The notes: generated by a model not told the origin, from the sequence alone. A stretch of DNA of 64,000 nucleotides from Burkholderia cepacia ATCC 25416 (GCF_001411495.1 NZ_CP012983.1:806001-870000); one strand, 5' to 3'; positions 54,028 through 63,223 are shown, counted from the first letter of the stretch. Numbers and translations are program-made.

Positions 54028-56288
54028 TGAACCCACCCGACGACATCGACGAAAGCCGCCGGCACTTCATGGTTTCCGGCGCGCTCTTCGTCGCGTTCAG
54101 CCTCGCGCCGGTCACGCGTGCCGCCGCGCAGCTCGTGATCGCGGACGAAGGCGCCGCCGTCCACGTCGCCAAGGCGACCGAAACGCTGGCCGGTAGCCTG
54201 AAGACCAACCCGCTGCTGGACGCGTGGATCAAGATCACGCCCGACGGCAAGGTCACCGTGTTCACCGGCAAGGTCGAGCTCGGCACCGGCGTGCGAACCG
54301 CGCTGCTGCAGGTGGCGGCCGAGGAGCTGAACATGAAGCCCTCGCTGATCACGTTCCTGACCGCCGACACCGGCGCGTCGCCGGACGAGGGCCTGACGGC
54401 CGGCAGCCACACGATGGCCGACAGCGGCTCCGCATTGCTGAACGCGGCCGCGCAGGTGCGCGGGCTGCTGGTCGACGGCGCGGCGAAACAGTTCGGCGTC
54501 GAGGCGCGCACGCTCACCGTCGCCGACGCGGTGATCAAGGCGCCGGACGGCCGCACGATGCGCTACGGCGACGCGGTGCGCACGGTCGACCTGCACCGCA
54601 ACGCGACGCCGACGTCGCCGCTGAAGCCGCCGGCCACGTTCTCGGTGATCGGCACGTCGCTGCCGCGCGTGGACATTCCGAACAAGGTCACGGGCGGCGT
54701 CAGCTACGTGCAGGACATGGAGCTGCCCGGCATGCTGCACGCGCGTGTCGTGATGCCGCCCGTGTACGACGCGAAGCTGCTGTCGTTCGACGAAGCCGCG
54801 ATCCTGAAGATGCCGGGCGTGGTGCGGATCGTGCGCAACGGCAGCATGCTCGCGGTCGTCGCGCAGGGCGAATGGCAGGCGGTCGTCGCGCAGCGCGCGC
54901 TGGCCGCCGGCAGCCGCTGGTCACCCGGCCGCGTGCTGCCCGAGCGCGGCACCGTGCATCAGGACCTGAAGCGGATCGCGACGCAGCGCATCGAGATCGC
55001 GAACACGAAGGGCAACACCGCGCCGGCCACGAAGACGCTGTCCGCGACGTTCCTGAAGAACTACCTGCTGCACGGCTCGATCGGGCCGTCGTGCTCGGTC
55101 GCGCATCTCGAGAACGGCATGCTGACCGTGTGGACCCACTCGCAGGGCGTGTATCCGCTGCGCGACGCGCTCGCCGAGATGCTGTCGATGCCGAAGGCGA
55201 GCGTGCGCTGCATCCACACCGAGGGTTCCGGCTGCTACGGGCACAACGGTGCGGACGACGTGGCCGCGCACGCGGCACTGATCGCGGCGGCGCTGCCCGG
55301 CAAGGCGATCCGCGTGCAATGGATGCGCGAGCAGGAACATACGTGGGACCACTTCACGCCCGCGATGGTCACCGAGCTCAGCGCGTCGCTCGACGCGAGC
55401 GGCCATATCGTCGACTGGAACTACGCGCTGTGGAGCAGCTCGCACAACGAACGGATCGTCAATGCGGGCCGGCTGCTGCCCGCGCGGATGCTCGAGCCGC
55501 CGTTCGTGCCCGCGCCGTCGACGCCGATGCTGCAGCCCGAGGGCGGCGGCGATCGCAACGCGATCCCGCTGTACGCACTGCCGACCATGCACATCGTCAA
55601 CAACTTCTCGCCGACGATGCCGCTGCAGACCTCGGCGATGCGCTCGCTCGGCGCGCACACCAACGTGTGGGCGATCGAGAGCTTCATGGACGAGCTCGCG
55701 CACGCCGCCGGCGTCGATCCGGTCGAATTCCGGCTGCGGCACTTGCAGGATCACCGCGCGAGCCAGGTGATCAAGCTCGCCGCGACGAAATTCGGCTGGC
55801 CCCGGCCGCCGCGCGAACGCAATCGCGGCGTTGGTTTCGCGTTCGGCAAATACAAGAACCTGATGGCCTACGTCGCGATGGCGGTCGAGATCACGGTCGT
55901 GCCGGAAACGGGCCACGTGACGCTCGAGCGCGCGGAAGTGGCCGTCGACGCGGGCCAGGTCGTGTCGCCGGACGGCATCCGCAACCAGATCGAAGGCGGC
56001 ATCGTGCAGGCCGCGAGCTGGACACTGTACGAGGCGCTGAAATACGATACGCAGCGCATCCGCAGCTTCGACTGGAGCAGCTACCCGATCCTGCGTTTCG
56101 GCACGGCACCGCAAAGCATCAAGGTGCACCTGATCAACCGCCCGGGCGCGCCGTTCCTCGGCGCGGCCGAGGCGTCGATGGGGCCGACCGCGGGCGCGCT
56201 GGCCAACGCGATTTTCGATGCGACGGGCCAGCGGATGCGCGAAATGCCGTTCGCGGGCGACGGGCTCAGGAAGCGCATCGACGCGTAG
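54027..56288 (+). CDS. Molybdopterin-binding large subunit (isoquinoline 1-oxidoreductase/nicotinate-dehydrogenase type), Tat-exported
   Basis: Catalytic subunit of 753 residues. The N-terminus is a Tat signal (ESRRHFMVSGALFVAFSLAP, about 9-28). Xanthine-oxidase-family landmarks are GKVELGTGVRTALLQVAAEE, HGSIGPSCSVAHLENGMLTV, MRSLGAHTNVWAIESFMDEL and the active-site Glu loop GAAEASMGPTAGALANAI. It uses a molybdopterin cytosine dinucleotide and water to oxidise an aromatic N-heterocycle or an aldehyde. With the 2Fe-2S subunit and triheme cytochrome it makes a periplasmic hydroxylase. The substrate is unknown. No XdhC/MocA maturation gene is visible here. Confidence 0.94.
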   Translation: MNPPDDIDESRRHFMVSGALFVAFSLAPVTRAAAQLVIADEGAAVHVAKATETLAGSLKTNPLLDAWIKITPDGKVTVFTGKVELGTGVRTALLQVAAEELNMKPSLITFLTADTGASPDEGLTAGSHTMADSGSALLNAAAQVRGLLVDGAAKQFGVEARTLTVADAVIKAPDGRTMRYGDAVRTVDLHRNATPTSPLKPPATFSVIGTSLPRVDIPNKVTGGVSYVQDMELPGMLHARVVMPPVYDAKLLSFDEAAILKMPGVVRIVRNGSMLAVVAQGEWQAVVAQRALAAGSRWSPGRVLPERGTVHQDLKRIATQRIEIANTKGNTAPATKTLSATFLKNYLLHGSIGPSCSVAHLENGMLTVWTHSQGVYPLRDALAEMLSMPKASVRCIHTEGSGCYGHNGADDVAAHAALIAAALPGKAIRVQWMREQEHTWDHFTPAMVTELSASLDASGHIVDWNYALWSSSHNERIVNAGRLLPARMLEPPFVPAPSTPMLQPEGGGDRNAIPLYALPTMHIVNNFSPTMPLQTSAMRSLGAHTNVWAIESFMDELAHAAGVDPVEFRLRHLQDHRASQVIKLAATKFGWPRPPRERNRGVGFAFGKYKNLMAYVAMAVEITVVPETGHVTLERAEVAVDAGQVVSPDGIRNQIEGGIVQAASWTLYEALKYDTQRIRSFDWSSYPILRFGTAPQSIKVHLINRPGAPFLGAAEASMGPTAGALANAIFDATGQRMREMPFAGDGLRKRIDA

Positions 56289-56363
56289 CGGCGGTACCTC
56301 GACATAAAAGCCGCGCCGGCATGCACCGGCGCAGGCAACGAACAGGCTGGAGAGTTCCGAACG

Positions 56364-57281
56364 ATGGATACCTTGCTTTCGATGCGCGTGTTCACGCGCA
56401 TCGTCGAAACGGGCAGCTTCACGCGCGCGTCCGACACGACCGGGCTGACGACGCCGCGCGTCTCCGCGCTGCTGAGCACGCTCGAACAGCATCTCGGCTG
56501 CCGGCTGCTGAACCGCACCACCCGCCGGATCTCGCTGACCGAGGACGGACAGGCCTACTACGAGCGCTGCGTCGGCGTGCTGCGCGAGATCGACGACATG
56601 GAGGCGGCCGTCTCGCAGGCGCGCAACGTGCCGCGCGGCCGCCTGAAGGTGAACCTGCCGCCGGCGATGGCCAAGCAGATCATGGTGCCCGCGCTGCCCG
56701 AGTTTCTCGCCGCGCATCCGGGCATCTCGGTCGAACTCGGCGTGACCGACCGGCAGATCGACCTCGTCGGCGAAGGCGTCGATTGCGTCGTGCGCATCGG
56801 CGCGCTCGACGACTCGGGGCTGGTCGCGAAACGGATCGGCAGCCTGACCACCTGCACGTGCGCGGCGCCCGCGTATCTCGAGCGCTGCGGCGCGCCCGAA
56901 ACCGTCGACGATCTCACGCAGCACATCGCGGTCAGCCACATGTCGGCCGATACGGGCCGGCCGCGGCCGTGGGACTACGTGGTCGACGGCGAAACGCGCA
57001 TCATGCAGATGTGCGGCACCGTCGCGGTCAACGATGCCGACACCTACATCGCATGCGGCCTCGCCGGCATCGGCCTGATCAAGACCTCGCTGTACCTGGT
57101 CGAGCCGTACCTGCAATCGGGGCGCCTGCGCGAGGTGCTGACCGATTTCAACACGCCGCCGCGGCCGATCTCGATCCTGTATCCGCCCAACCGGCATACG
57201 CCCGTCAAGCTCAAGGTGTTCGTCGACTGGCTCGCCGGGCTGTTCGCGCAGATTCCGACGCTGCAGGGGCAGCGCCGCTGA
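56364..57281 (+). CDS. LysR-family transcriptional regulator
   Basis: Regulator of 305 residues. The HTH is at about 1-60 (MDTLLSMRVFTRIVETGSFT, TTPRVSALLSTLEQHLGC, LLNRTTRRISLTEDG), followed by a LysR effector domain of the CrgA-like type (PRGRLKVNLPPAMAKQIMVP). It starts 75 bp after the molybdenum subunit, co-directional, so it may be co-transcribed and act on the hydroxylase operon or on the MFS gene at 57813. The effector is not known. Confidence 0.92.
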   Translation: MDTLLSMRVFTRIVETGSFTRASDTTGLTTPRVSALLSTLEQHLGCRLLNRTTRRISLTEDGQAYYERCVGVLREIDDMEAAVSQARNVPRGRLKVNLPPAMAKQIMVPALPEFLAAHPGISVELGVTDRQIDLVGEGVDCVVRIGALDDSGLVAKRIGSLTTCTCAAPAYLERCGAPETVDDLTQHIAVSHMSADTGRPRPWDYVVDGETRIMQMCGTVAVNDADTYIACGLAGIGLIKTSLYLVEPYLQSGRLREVLTDFNTPPRPISILYPPNRHTPVKLKVFVDWLAGLFAQIPTLQGQRR

Positions 57282-57352
57282 CGCCCGCCGTCGATGCCCG
57301 TCGCTGAAACCGCGCGGCCGCGCCCGCGCGCACCCCGCATCGATCAAGTGAA

Positions 57353-57395
57353 TTAAGACGCGGTTTAGGACTATTCAGTCCGCCCGATCCAGACT
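57353..57395 (+). promoter_or_regulatory. Triple TTnAG promoter in the 57282-57812 spacer
   Basis: TTAAG (57353-57357), TTTAG (57364-57368) and TTCAG (57374-57378) are spaced 11 and 10 bp, and a -10-like CAGACT lies at 57390-57395. The 531-bp spacer contains no full-size gene. A 34-codon frame at 57500-57604, preceded by AGGA, encodes a signal-like RTRRIAAAALALAG segment and may be a small protein or leader. The MFS gene starts at 57813. Confidence 0.45.
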
Positions 57396-57499
57396 GCTCT
57401 CAGGGGCCTTGCGATCCGCGATATCCGCGCCGGAGGCCCGTTTCGAGAGGCTCGACATGACGATCGCGACCGCCGGCCCGTCCGTCCAGGACGTTTTCG

Positions 57500-57604
57500 A
57501 TGTCCTCGACCCCGCGTTCGCGCACGCGCCGCATCGCAGCGGCCGCCCTCGCCCTCGCCGGCATGCGGCTCGCGACCGGTCTCGGCCTCGCCCCCCTCAC
57601 ATGA
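57500..57604 (+). CDS. Possible very small ORF (34 residues), signal-peptide-like
   Basis: The ATG at 57500 has AGGA 8 bp upstream and the frame closes at TGA 57602-57604. The product has a basic start (RSRTRR) and a short hydrophobic run (IAAAALALAG), like a truncated signal peptide or a small membrane peptide. It lies about 105 bp after the TTnAG promoter. It could also be a remnant or chance frame. There is no family assignment. Confidence 0.22.
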   Translation: MSSTPRSRTRRIAAAALALAGMRLATGLGLAPLT

Positions 57605-57812
57605 ATCCGCACACGCTCCGACCCCTTTGCGTGGCACGCAAAGCTCGATTGCGCGCCGGCCGTATTCTCTTGTTATCGCTCGATCAATAACCTTGACGGC
57701 AATGCGGCGGCTTGCGTTTCACCGCGGCGAACACCGGAACAACCGAACACCCGTATCCCATCACGCCCGCCCGACGACCGGGCACCCGACATCTCTTTCG
57801 AAGGAGTCGACC

Positions 57813-59030
57813 ATGTCAGCAGAATCCACCCCGCTCGCGGCCCACGGGCACGCAGCCAAGCTCACGCAGGGCCTCATCCTGCTGTTCGCGTTCAGTTGCG
57901 GCGCGATCGTCGCGAACCTGTACTACGCGCAGCCGATCACCGAACTCATCGCGCCCAGCCTGCACATGTCCGGCGCAACCGCGAGCCTGATCGTGTCGCT
58001 GACGCAGATCGGCTATGCGTTCGGCCTGTTCTTCATCGTGCCGCTCGGCGACCTGCTCGAGAACCGCAAGCTGATGATCGTCACGGCCGTCGTGTCGATC
58101 GCGAGCCTCGCGGCGGCCGCCGTCGTGCAGACGCCCGGGCTGTTCCTCGCGATCTCGCTGCTGATCGGCTTCAGCTCGGTCGCGGTGCAGATCCTGGTGC
58201 CGCTCGCCGCGCACCTCGCGCCCGATCATTCGCGCGGCCGCGTGGTCGGCACGATCATGGGCGGGCTGCTGCTCGGCATCCTGCTCGCGCGCCCGCTGTC
58301 GAGCGTGGTGGCCGACGCGTTCGGCTGGCGCTTCGTGTTCGCGGCCGCCGCGGTGCTGATGACGCTCGTGACCGCCGTGCTCGCGCTGACGATCCCGTCG
58401 CGCCAGCCCGATCATCGCGCGACCTATTTCGAGCTGATCGGCTCGCTGCTGCACCTGGTCCGCACGATGCCGGTGCTGCGCCATCGCGCGTTCTACCAGG
58501 GCCTGATGTTCGCGTCGTTCAGCCTGTTCTGGACCGCCGTGCCGGTCGAGCTCACGCGCCACTACGGGCTGTCGCAATCGGCCATCGGCCTGTTCGCGCT
58601 GGTCGGGGCGATCGGCGCGACGTCGGCCCCGGTCGCCGGCCGCCTCGCCGATGCCGGCCACGGCGTGCGGGCGACGCTGATCGCGCTGGTCGCCGGCGCG
58701 CTGTCGTACGCGGTCGCGCTGATCCACGGCGCCGGCCTGTACGGCCTCGTCGTCACCGGCATCGTGCTCGACTTCGCGGTGCAGATGAACATGGTGCTCG
58801 GCCAGCGCGAGATCTATGCGCTGCACGCGGCAAGCCGCAACCGGCTGAACGCGCTGTACATGACGAGCATCTTCGTCGGCGGCGCGATCGGCTCCGCGCT
58901 CGCGAGCCCGCTGTACGAACACGGCGGCTGGCCGCTCGTGGCCGCGGTGGCCGGCGCGTTCCCGGTCGTCGCGCTCGCCCACTACCTCGCGATCGGGCGT
59001 CCGCACGCACGACGCCACGCCCAGTCCTGA
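57813..59030 (+). CDS. MFS transporter (12-helix, DHA1-like exporter)
   Basis: Inner-membrane major-facilitator protein of 405 residues with about 12 helices. Motif A-like segments are GDLLENRKLMIVTAVV (after helix 2) and GRLADAGHGVRATLIALV (after helix 8). The start at 57813 follows AAGGAG. FSCGAIVANLYYAQPITELI is typical of the YgaY/YnfM-like DHA1 subgroup. Substrate unknown. It lies 175 bp upstream of the Old Yellow Enzyme gene and may share its promoter. Confidence 0.92.
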   Translation: MSAESTPLAAHGHAAKLTQGLILLFAFSCGAIVANLYYAQPITELIAPSLHMSGATASLIVSLTQIGYAFGLFFIVPLGDLLENRKLMIVTAVVSIASLAAAAVVQTPGLFLAISLLIGFSSVAVQILVPLAAHLAPDHSRGRVVGTIMGGLLLGILLARPLSSVVADAFGWRFVFAAAAVLMTLVTAVLALTIPSRQPDHRATYFELIGSLLHLVRTMPVLRHRAFYQGLMFASFSLFWTAVPVELTRHYGLSQSAIGLFALVGAIGATSAPVAGRLADAGHGVRATLIALVAGALSYAVALIHGAGLYGLVVTGIVLDFAVQMNMVLGQREIYALHAASRNRLNALYMTSIFVGGAIGSALASPLYEHGGWPLVAAVAGAFPVVALAHYLAIGRPHARRHAQS

Positions 59031-59205
59031 ACCGGCGCCGGCACCGGTTCACGCGCGGCGCCCTCCTGGCCGCTCGCGCGCCGGAACGCTGCCGGCACGT
59101 TACCCCCGTCTTTCTTTTCCGAACTTTCCACAGGGCCCGCCGCCCGACCGGTCGCCACCACGCGACACGCGGCGCCGCCCTGCCTCACGCAAAAAGGAAT
59201 CCATC

Positions 59206-60318
59206 ATGTCTTCCCTGCTCAGCCACTACGACCTGCGCGGCCTGCCGCTTCCCAACCGTGTCGTGATGGGGCCGATGACGCGCTCGCGCGCGCCGTCGCG
59301 CGGCCAGCCGACCGAACTGATGGCCGAGTACTACGCGCAGCGCGCGTCCGCCGGCCTGATCGTCACCGAGGCGACCAACGTCAGCCCGGCGTCCGCCTCG
59401 TTCGAACTGACGCCGGGGCTCGTCACCGACGAGCAGGCGGCCGGCTGGAAGCAGGTCACCGACGCCGTGCATGCGAACGGCGGCCGGATCTTCGCGCAGT
59501 TGTGGCACGGCGGCCGCGTGAGCTCGCTGACGCTGCTCGGCGGCGACGCGCCGCTGTCGCCGTCCGGCGTCAACGACGATCTCGAGCAGTTGCAGGTGTG
59601 GGCGCAGTTGCAGAACGGCTATTACACGAAGATTCACGCGACGCCGTCGCGCGCGATGACGACGGACGAGGTGGCCGACACGGTCGACGAATTCCGCGAC
59701 GCGGCCGTACGCGCGATGGCGGCCGGCTTCGACGGCGTCGAGATCCACGCGGCCAACGGCTACCTGCCGCACCAGTTCCTGTCGTCGACGCTGAACCGCC
59801 GCGACGACCGATACGGCGGCTCGGTCGCGAACCGCGCGCGCTTTCTCGAGGAGATCGTCGACGCCGTCGGCGCCGTGATGCCGCTCAGCCGCGTGGGCGT
59901 GCGCATCTCGCCGTACGCGAAATACAACAACGTGCGTGACGCGGATCCGGATACGACGTACGCGTACGTCGGCCGCATGCTCGACGAAGCCGGCGTCGCC
60001 TATGTGCACGCGGCGGACACCAACGGCTGGAGCGGCGAGCCCGACCTGCCGCGCATCGTCGTGAACACGCGCAAGCATTTCGGCGGCACGCTGATCGTCA
60101 ACGGCGGCATCGCGCCGGATGCCGCGAATGCGCTGATCGACGCGGGCGACGCCGATCTCGTCGCGTTCGCGCGTGCGTACATCGCGAACCCCGATCTGGT
60201 CGAACGCCTCGCGGCGAACGCACCGCTCGCCGCGCCGAAGGCGGTCGGCTGGTACGGCGGCGACCGCGCGGGCTACGTCGACTATGCGCGTCACGATGCG
60301 GCGGGCGTGAGTGCGTAA
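59206..60318 (+). CDS. Old Yellow Enzyme-family NADH:flavin oxidoreductase (NemA-like)
   Basis: FMN-dependent ene-reductase of 370 residues acting on alpha,beta-unsaturated carbonyls, nitro compounds or N-ethylmaleimide. The substrate-binding HAANGYLPHQFL gives the His-x-x-Asn pair and Tyr. LWHGGRVSS, SGVNDDLEQLQ and GGSVANRARFLEEI are standard, and the barrel ends DLVAFARAYIANPDLVERL. It follows an MFS gene and is convergent with HD copy 3. A role in electrophile detoxification is likely. Confidence 0.93.
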   Translation: MSSLLSHYDLRGLPLPNRVVMGPMTRSRAPSRGQPTELMAEYYAQRASAGLIVTEATNVSPASASFELTPGLVTDEQAAGWKQVTDAVHANGGRIFAQLWHGGRVSSLTLLGGDAPLSPSGVNDDLEQLQVWAQLQNGYYTKIHATPSRAMTTDEVADTVDEFRDAAVRAMAAGFDGVEIHAANGYLPHQFLSSTLNRRDDRYGGSVANRARFLEEIVDAVGAVMPLSRVGVRISPYAKYNNVRDADPDTTYAYVGRMLDEAGVAYVHAADTNGWSGEPDLPRIVVNTRKHFGGTLIVNGGIAPDAANALIDAGDADLVAFARAYIANPDLVERLAANAPLAAPKAVGWYGGDRAGYVDYARHDAAGVSA

Positions 60319-60322
60319 GTGC

Positions 60323-60358
60323 CCGGGTGCGCAGGCGCGCGAGCGCCTGTGCACCCGG
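60323..60358. terminator. Strong bidirectional hairpin between convergent genes
   Basis: CCGGGTGCGCAGGCGC (60323-60338) pairs with GCGCCTGTGCACCCGG (60343-60358), 16 bp with one G.T position, capped by a GCGA tetraloop. It sits 4 bp after the Old Yellow Enzyme stop and 40 bp before the end of HD copy 3. It is the most stable hairpin I saw in the window. No T-run follows. Confidence 0.6.
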
Positions 60359-60397
60359 CTCACGCCGCCCGAACCAGCCGGAACCCGCAGGACGCCG

Positions 60398-61069
60398 TCA
60401 GGCGTCCTGCCAGCGCGCGCCGAGCACGCGCCCGCAGAAATTCAGCCGGTGGAAATCCGGATCGGCGCGTTCGAGCACGTCGGCGCTCCACGTGCCGAAC
60501 GTCGACGCCGGCCGGTGCGCGACGCCGCGCGCGACCGCATCGAGGAACGCGTCGCCGAAGCCTTCGCCGCGCGGGTAGGCGGTGAGCAGCGCGCGCCGCT
60601 CGTCGGCCGAATACGCGTCGAAATCGGTGGCCATCAGGTCGGTCGAGACGGCGGCCGCCAGCACGCGCGCGAGCGGCGACACGCGCGCGGCCACGCCGGG
60701 CGTCGTATGCAGCGCGATCGCGTGCCACACGTCGTCACGCAGGCGCTGCGACGTCTGGTGGCGCAGCAGGAACGTATCGGCGGCATCGGCGCTGTCGAGC
60801 TCGTAGCGCGCGGCCGAGCGGCCATACGCGGTGCTCAGTCCCATGTTCGCGTACATCGCGGCCACGTAAAGCGCATCGGCATCGCAGGTCTCGCCGGCAC
60901 GCTGCGCGGCCAGCGACGCAAGCACGAACACCCGGCTCGCATGCCCGGTGATCGCCCGCGGCAGCGACGCGCGGGCTGCTTCGGCCGCTTCGATCGCCAT
61001 CGGCGTCCGCGGAATGCGGACACCGGCGACTTCGTCGTCGGCCGACGCGCACGTGTGCGCAGAACTCAT
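60398..61069 (-). CDS. HD-domain-like protein, copy 3 (HD doublet changed to AN)
   Basis: Third paralogue, 223 residues from the ATG at 61069 (AAGGAG 5 bp ahead). His43 (TGHASRVFVLA) and His121 (AIALHTTPGV) are kept, but the metal doublet reads AMYANMGLST: His-Asp has become Ala74-Asn75. It therefore lacks two of four HD ligands and is unlikely to bind the usual metal. The C-terminus SADVLERADPDFHRLNFCGR matches copy 2. It lies 106 bp after amidohydrolase copy 2 on the same strand, so the two are probably co-expressed. It may be a structural or regulatory partner. Confidence 0.82.
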   Translation of the reverse strand: MSSAHTCASADDEVAGVRIPRTPMAIEAAEAARASLPRAITGHASRVFVLASLAAQRAGETCDADALYVAAMYANMGLSTAYGRSAARYELDSADAADTFLLRHQTSQRLRDDVWHAIALHTTPGVAARVSPLARVLAAAVSTDLMATDFDAYSADERRALLTAYPRGEGFGDAFLDAVARGVAHRPASTFGTWSADVLERADPDFHRLNFCGRVLGARWQDA

Positions 61070-61175
61070 CTCGTCTCCTTCTGCCCCTCGCCGGGGGCGG
61101 AAAATTGTCCATGCCTCGCGCGGCCCGCGCCGACGCAGCCGGCGCGGGCACGCTGGCTGCCGGTACGGCGTCGGC

Positions 61176-63059
61176 CTAATACGCGAAACCGGGGTAACCC
61201 GATGCTTCGCACTGCTCGGCGGTTTCCATCGCGGCCGCATGCAGGCGCTGCACGAACGCGCGCCCGAGCCCGCGCGCGGCACCGGCCGCCGGCAGGCCCG
61301 CGCCGGACGCGGCGCGCAGCGAAGCCGACTCGGCCGAACGACGCCGGCCGGCGCCGCCGAATTCGGCGACCGGCGACCACGCGGGGCTGACCGCCGGCGG
61401 CGGCGGTGCGAGCGACGCGAACTCGTCGTCCGCATGCACGATCCTGCCGCCGACGACCGTCAGCACCGACGACAGCGACGTGATCCGCGCTTCGTCGATC
61501 GTGAAGTAGTCGTCCGTCAGCACCGCGAAATCGGCGTAGTGGCCGGGCACCAGCGCGCCCTTGCAGTCGTCCTCGCCGGAAAACCACGCGCTGCCGACCG
61601 TATAGCAGCGCAGCGCTTCCATCCGGCCGAGCCGGTTGCGCTCCGGATACAGCGCCGTGCCGCCGACCGTGCGCCCCGACACCATCCAGTACAGCGACAC
61701 GAACGGGTTGTAGCTCGCGATGCGCGTTGCATCGGTGCCCGCGCCGACCGGCAGCCCGGCCGCCAGCATCGCGCGGATCGGCGGCGTGCGCATCGCGGCT
61801 TGCGCGCCGTAACGCGCGATGAAGTACTCGCCCTGGAACGCCATCCGGTGCTGGACCGTCACGCCGCCGCCGAGCGCGGCGATGCGCGCGATGTTCGCAT
61901 CGGTGATCGTCTCGCAGTGATCGAAGAACCAGCGCAGGCCGTCGAACGGTGTCTCGCGGTTCACGGCTTCGAGCACGTTCAGGAAGCGGCCGATCGATTC
62001 GTCGTAGGTCGCATGCAGCCGGAACGGCCAGCGGTGCCGCACCAGCAGCCGCACCACCGCGGCCAGTTCGGCCTCCAGCGCCGCCGGCAGATCGGGGCGC
62101 GGTTCGAGAAAATTGCCGAAATCGGCGGCCGAATACACCAGCAGCTCGCCGGCGCCGTTCATCCGCAGGAACGCGTCGCCGTCGCCGGGTTTCGCGAGCG
62201 TCACCCAGCGCGCGTAGTCGTCGAGCTCCCGCCCCGCATGCTGCACGAACAGGCTGTACGCGACGCGCACGGTCATTTCGCCGCGCCGCGCGAGTGCCAG
62301 GATCGCGCCGTAGTCGTCCGGAAAGGCCTGGAAATCGCCGCCCGCGTCGATCGCGCTCGTCACGCCGAGCCGGTTCAGCTCGCGCATGAAATGCCGCATC
62401 GAATTCATCTGGTCGTCGTGGCCGAGCTTCGGGGCCCGTTCGAGCGCCTCGTGCAGCACGGCCATGTCCGGGCGCGCGATCAGCAGGCCGGTCGGCCGGC
62501 CGAGGCGATCGCGCTGGATCTCGCCGCCGGGCGGGTTCGACGTGTCGCGGCCGTAGCCGATCGCGCGCAGCGCGGCCGCGTTCAGCAGCGCGCTGTCGCC
62601 CAGGTGCATGATGAAGACCGGCGTGTCGGGCGCGATCTCGTTCAGTTCGGCCGCCGTCGGCCCGCGCTTTTCGGCGAACTGGAATTCGGTCCAGCCGCCG
62701 ACCACGCGCACCCAGTGCGGCGCGGGCGTGCGCAGCACCTGGCGACGCAGCATCGCGAGCGCGTCGGCCAGCGTCGGCACGCCGTCCCAGCGCAGTTCCA
62801 GGTTGAAGTTCAGGCCGCCGCGGATCATGTGCAGGTGCGAATCGTTCAGCCCCGGGATCACGGTGCGGCCGTTCAGGTCGATGCACTGCGTGCCGGCATG
62901 CGCATGCCGCATCACGTCGTGCCCGCTGCCGGCCGCGAGGATCCGGCCGTCCTTCACGGCGAGCGCGGTCACGAACGACTGCCGGTCGTCCTGCGTCGCG
63001 ATCTTGCCGTTGCATACGATGAGGTCCGCCGCCGCGGCGGATGCCGTCGCCCTAAGCAC
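61176..63059 (-). CDS. YtcJ-type amidohydrolase (copy 2)
   Basis: Metal-dependent amidohydrolase of 627 residues, collinear with copy 1 at 17923-19812. The metal motif is GLNDSHLHMIRGG, with later WFFDHCETI, VGAGTDATRIASYNPF and the composite end LLTVVGG.. replaced by SVLTVVGGRIVHADDEFA. A GTG at 63059 was chosen: GGAGG lies 8 bp ahead and it gives the same length as copy 1; there is no ATG nearby. The C-terminal tail lacks copy 1's Cys cluster and reads FVQRLHAAAMETAEQCEASG. It is upstream of HD copy 3 and downstream of a winged-helix/STAND-type regulator. The substrate is unknown. Confidence 0.88.
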   Translation of the reverse strand: MLRATASAAAADLIVCNGKIATQDDRQSFVTALAVKDGRILAAGSGHDVMRHAHAGTQCIDLNGRTVIPGLNDSHLHMIRGGLNFNLELRWDGVPTLADALAMLRRQVLRTPAPHWVRVVGGWTEFQFAEKRGPTAAELNEIAPDTPVFIMHLGDSALLNAAALRAIGYGRDTSNPPGGEIQRDRLGRPTGLLIARPDMAVLHEALERAPKLGHDDQMNSMRHFMRELNRLGVTSAIDAGGDFQAFPDDYGAILALARRGEMTVRVAYSLFVQHAGRELDDYARWVTLAKPGDGDAFLRMNGAGELLVYSAADFGNFLEPRPDLPAALEAELAAVVRLLVRHRWPFRLHATYDESIGRFLNVLEAVNRETPFDGLRWFFDHCETITDANIARIAALGGGVTVQHRMAFQGEYFIARYGAQAAMRTPPIRAMLAAGLPVGAGTDATRIASYNPFVSLYWMVSGRTVGGTALYPERNRLGRMEALRCYTVGSAWFSGEDDCKGALVPGHYADFAVLTDDYFTIDEARITSLSSVLTVVGGRIVHADDEFASLAPPPPAVSPAWSPVAEFGGAGRRRSAESASLRAASGAGLPAAGAARGLGRAFVQRLHAAAMETAEQCEASGYPGFAY

Positions 63060-63223
63060 CGTCAGGCCCTCCGCTTGCGCCGTGAGCCGGCACGCGGCCG
63101 CATGCCGCCTGCCTCCGGTTCGACGATACACGGACCATCCACTCCCCCTTGAACATTGAACGATCGGACCGACGGGCCGCGGCGCGATGGCGCGGTGTCG
63201 TCCTGCGCGAACCGGGCATGCCG

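Noticed and set aside
54921..57347. 808-codon minus-strand frame across the molybdenum subunit and LysR genes
   Set aside because: Spans two unrelated, motif-rich plus-strand genes, so it is a non-coding complement.
61436..63000. A TTG/ATG-initiated long N-terminal extension of amidohydrolase copy 2 up to 63965
   Set aside because: The extension is antisense-type sequence overlapping the partial regulator at 63224-64000; the GTG at 63059 with GGAGG fits copy 1 length.
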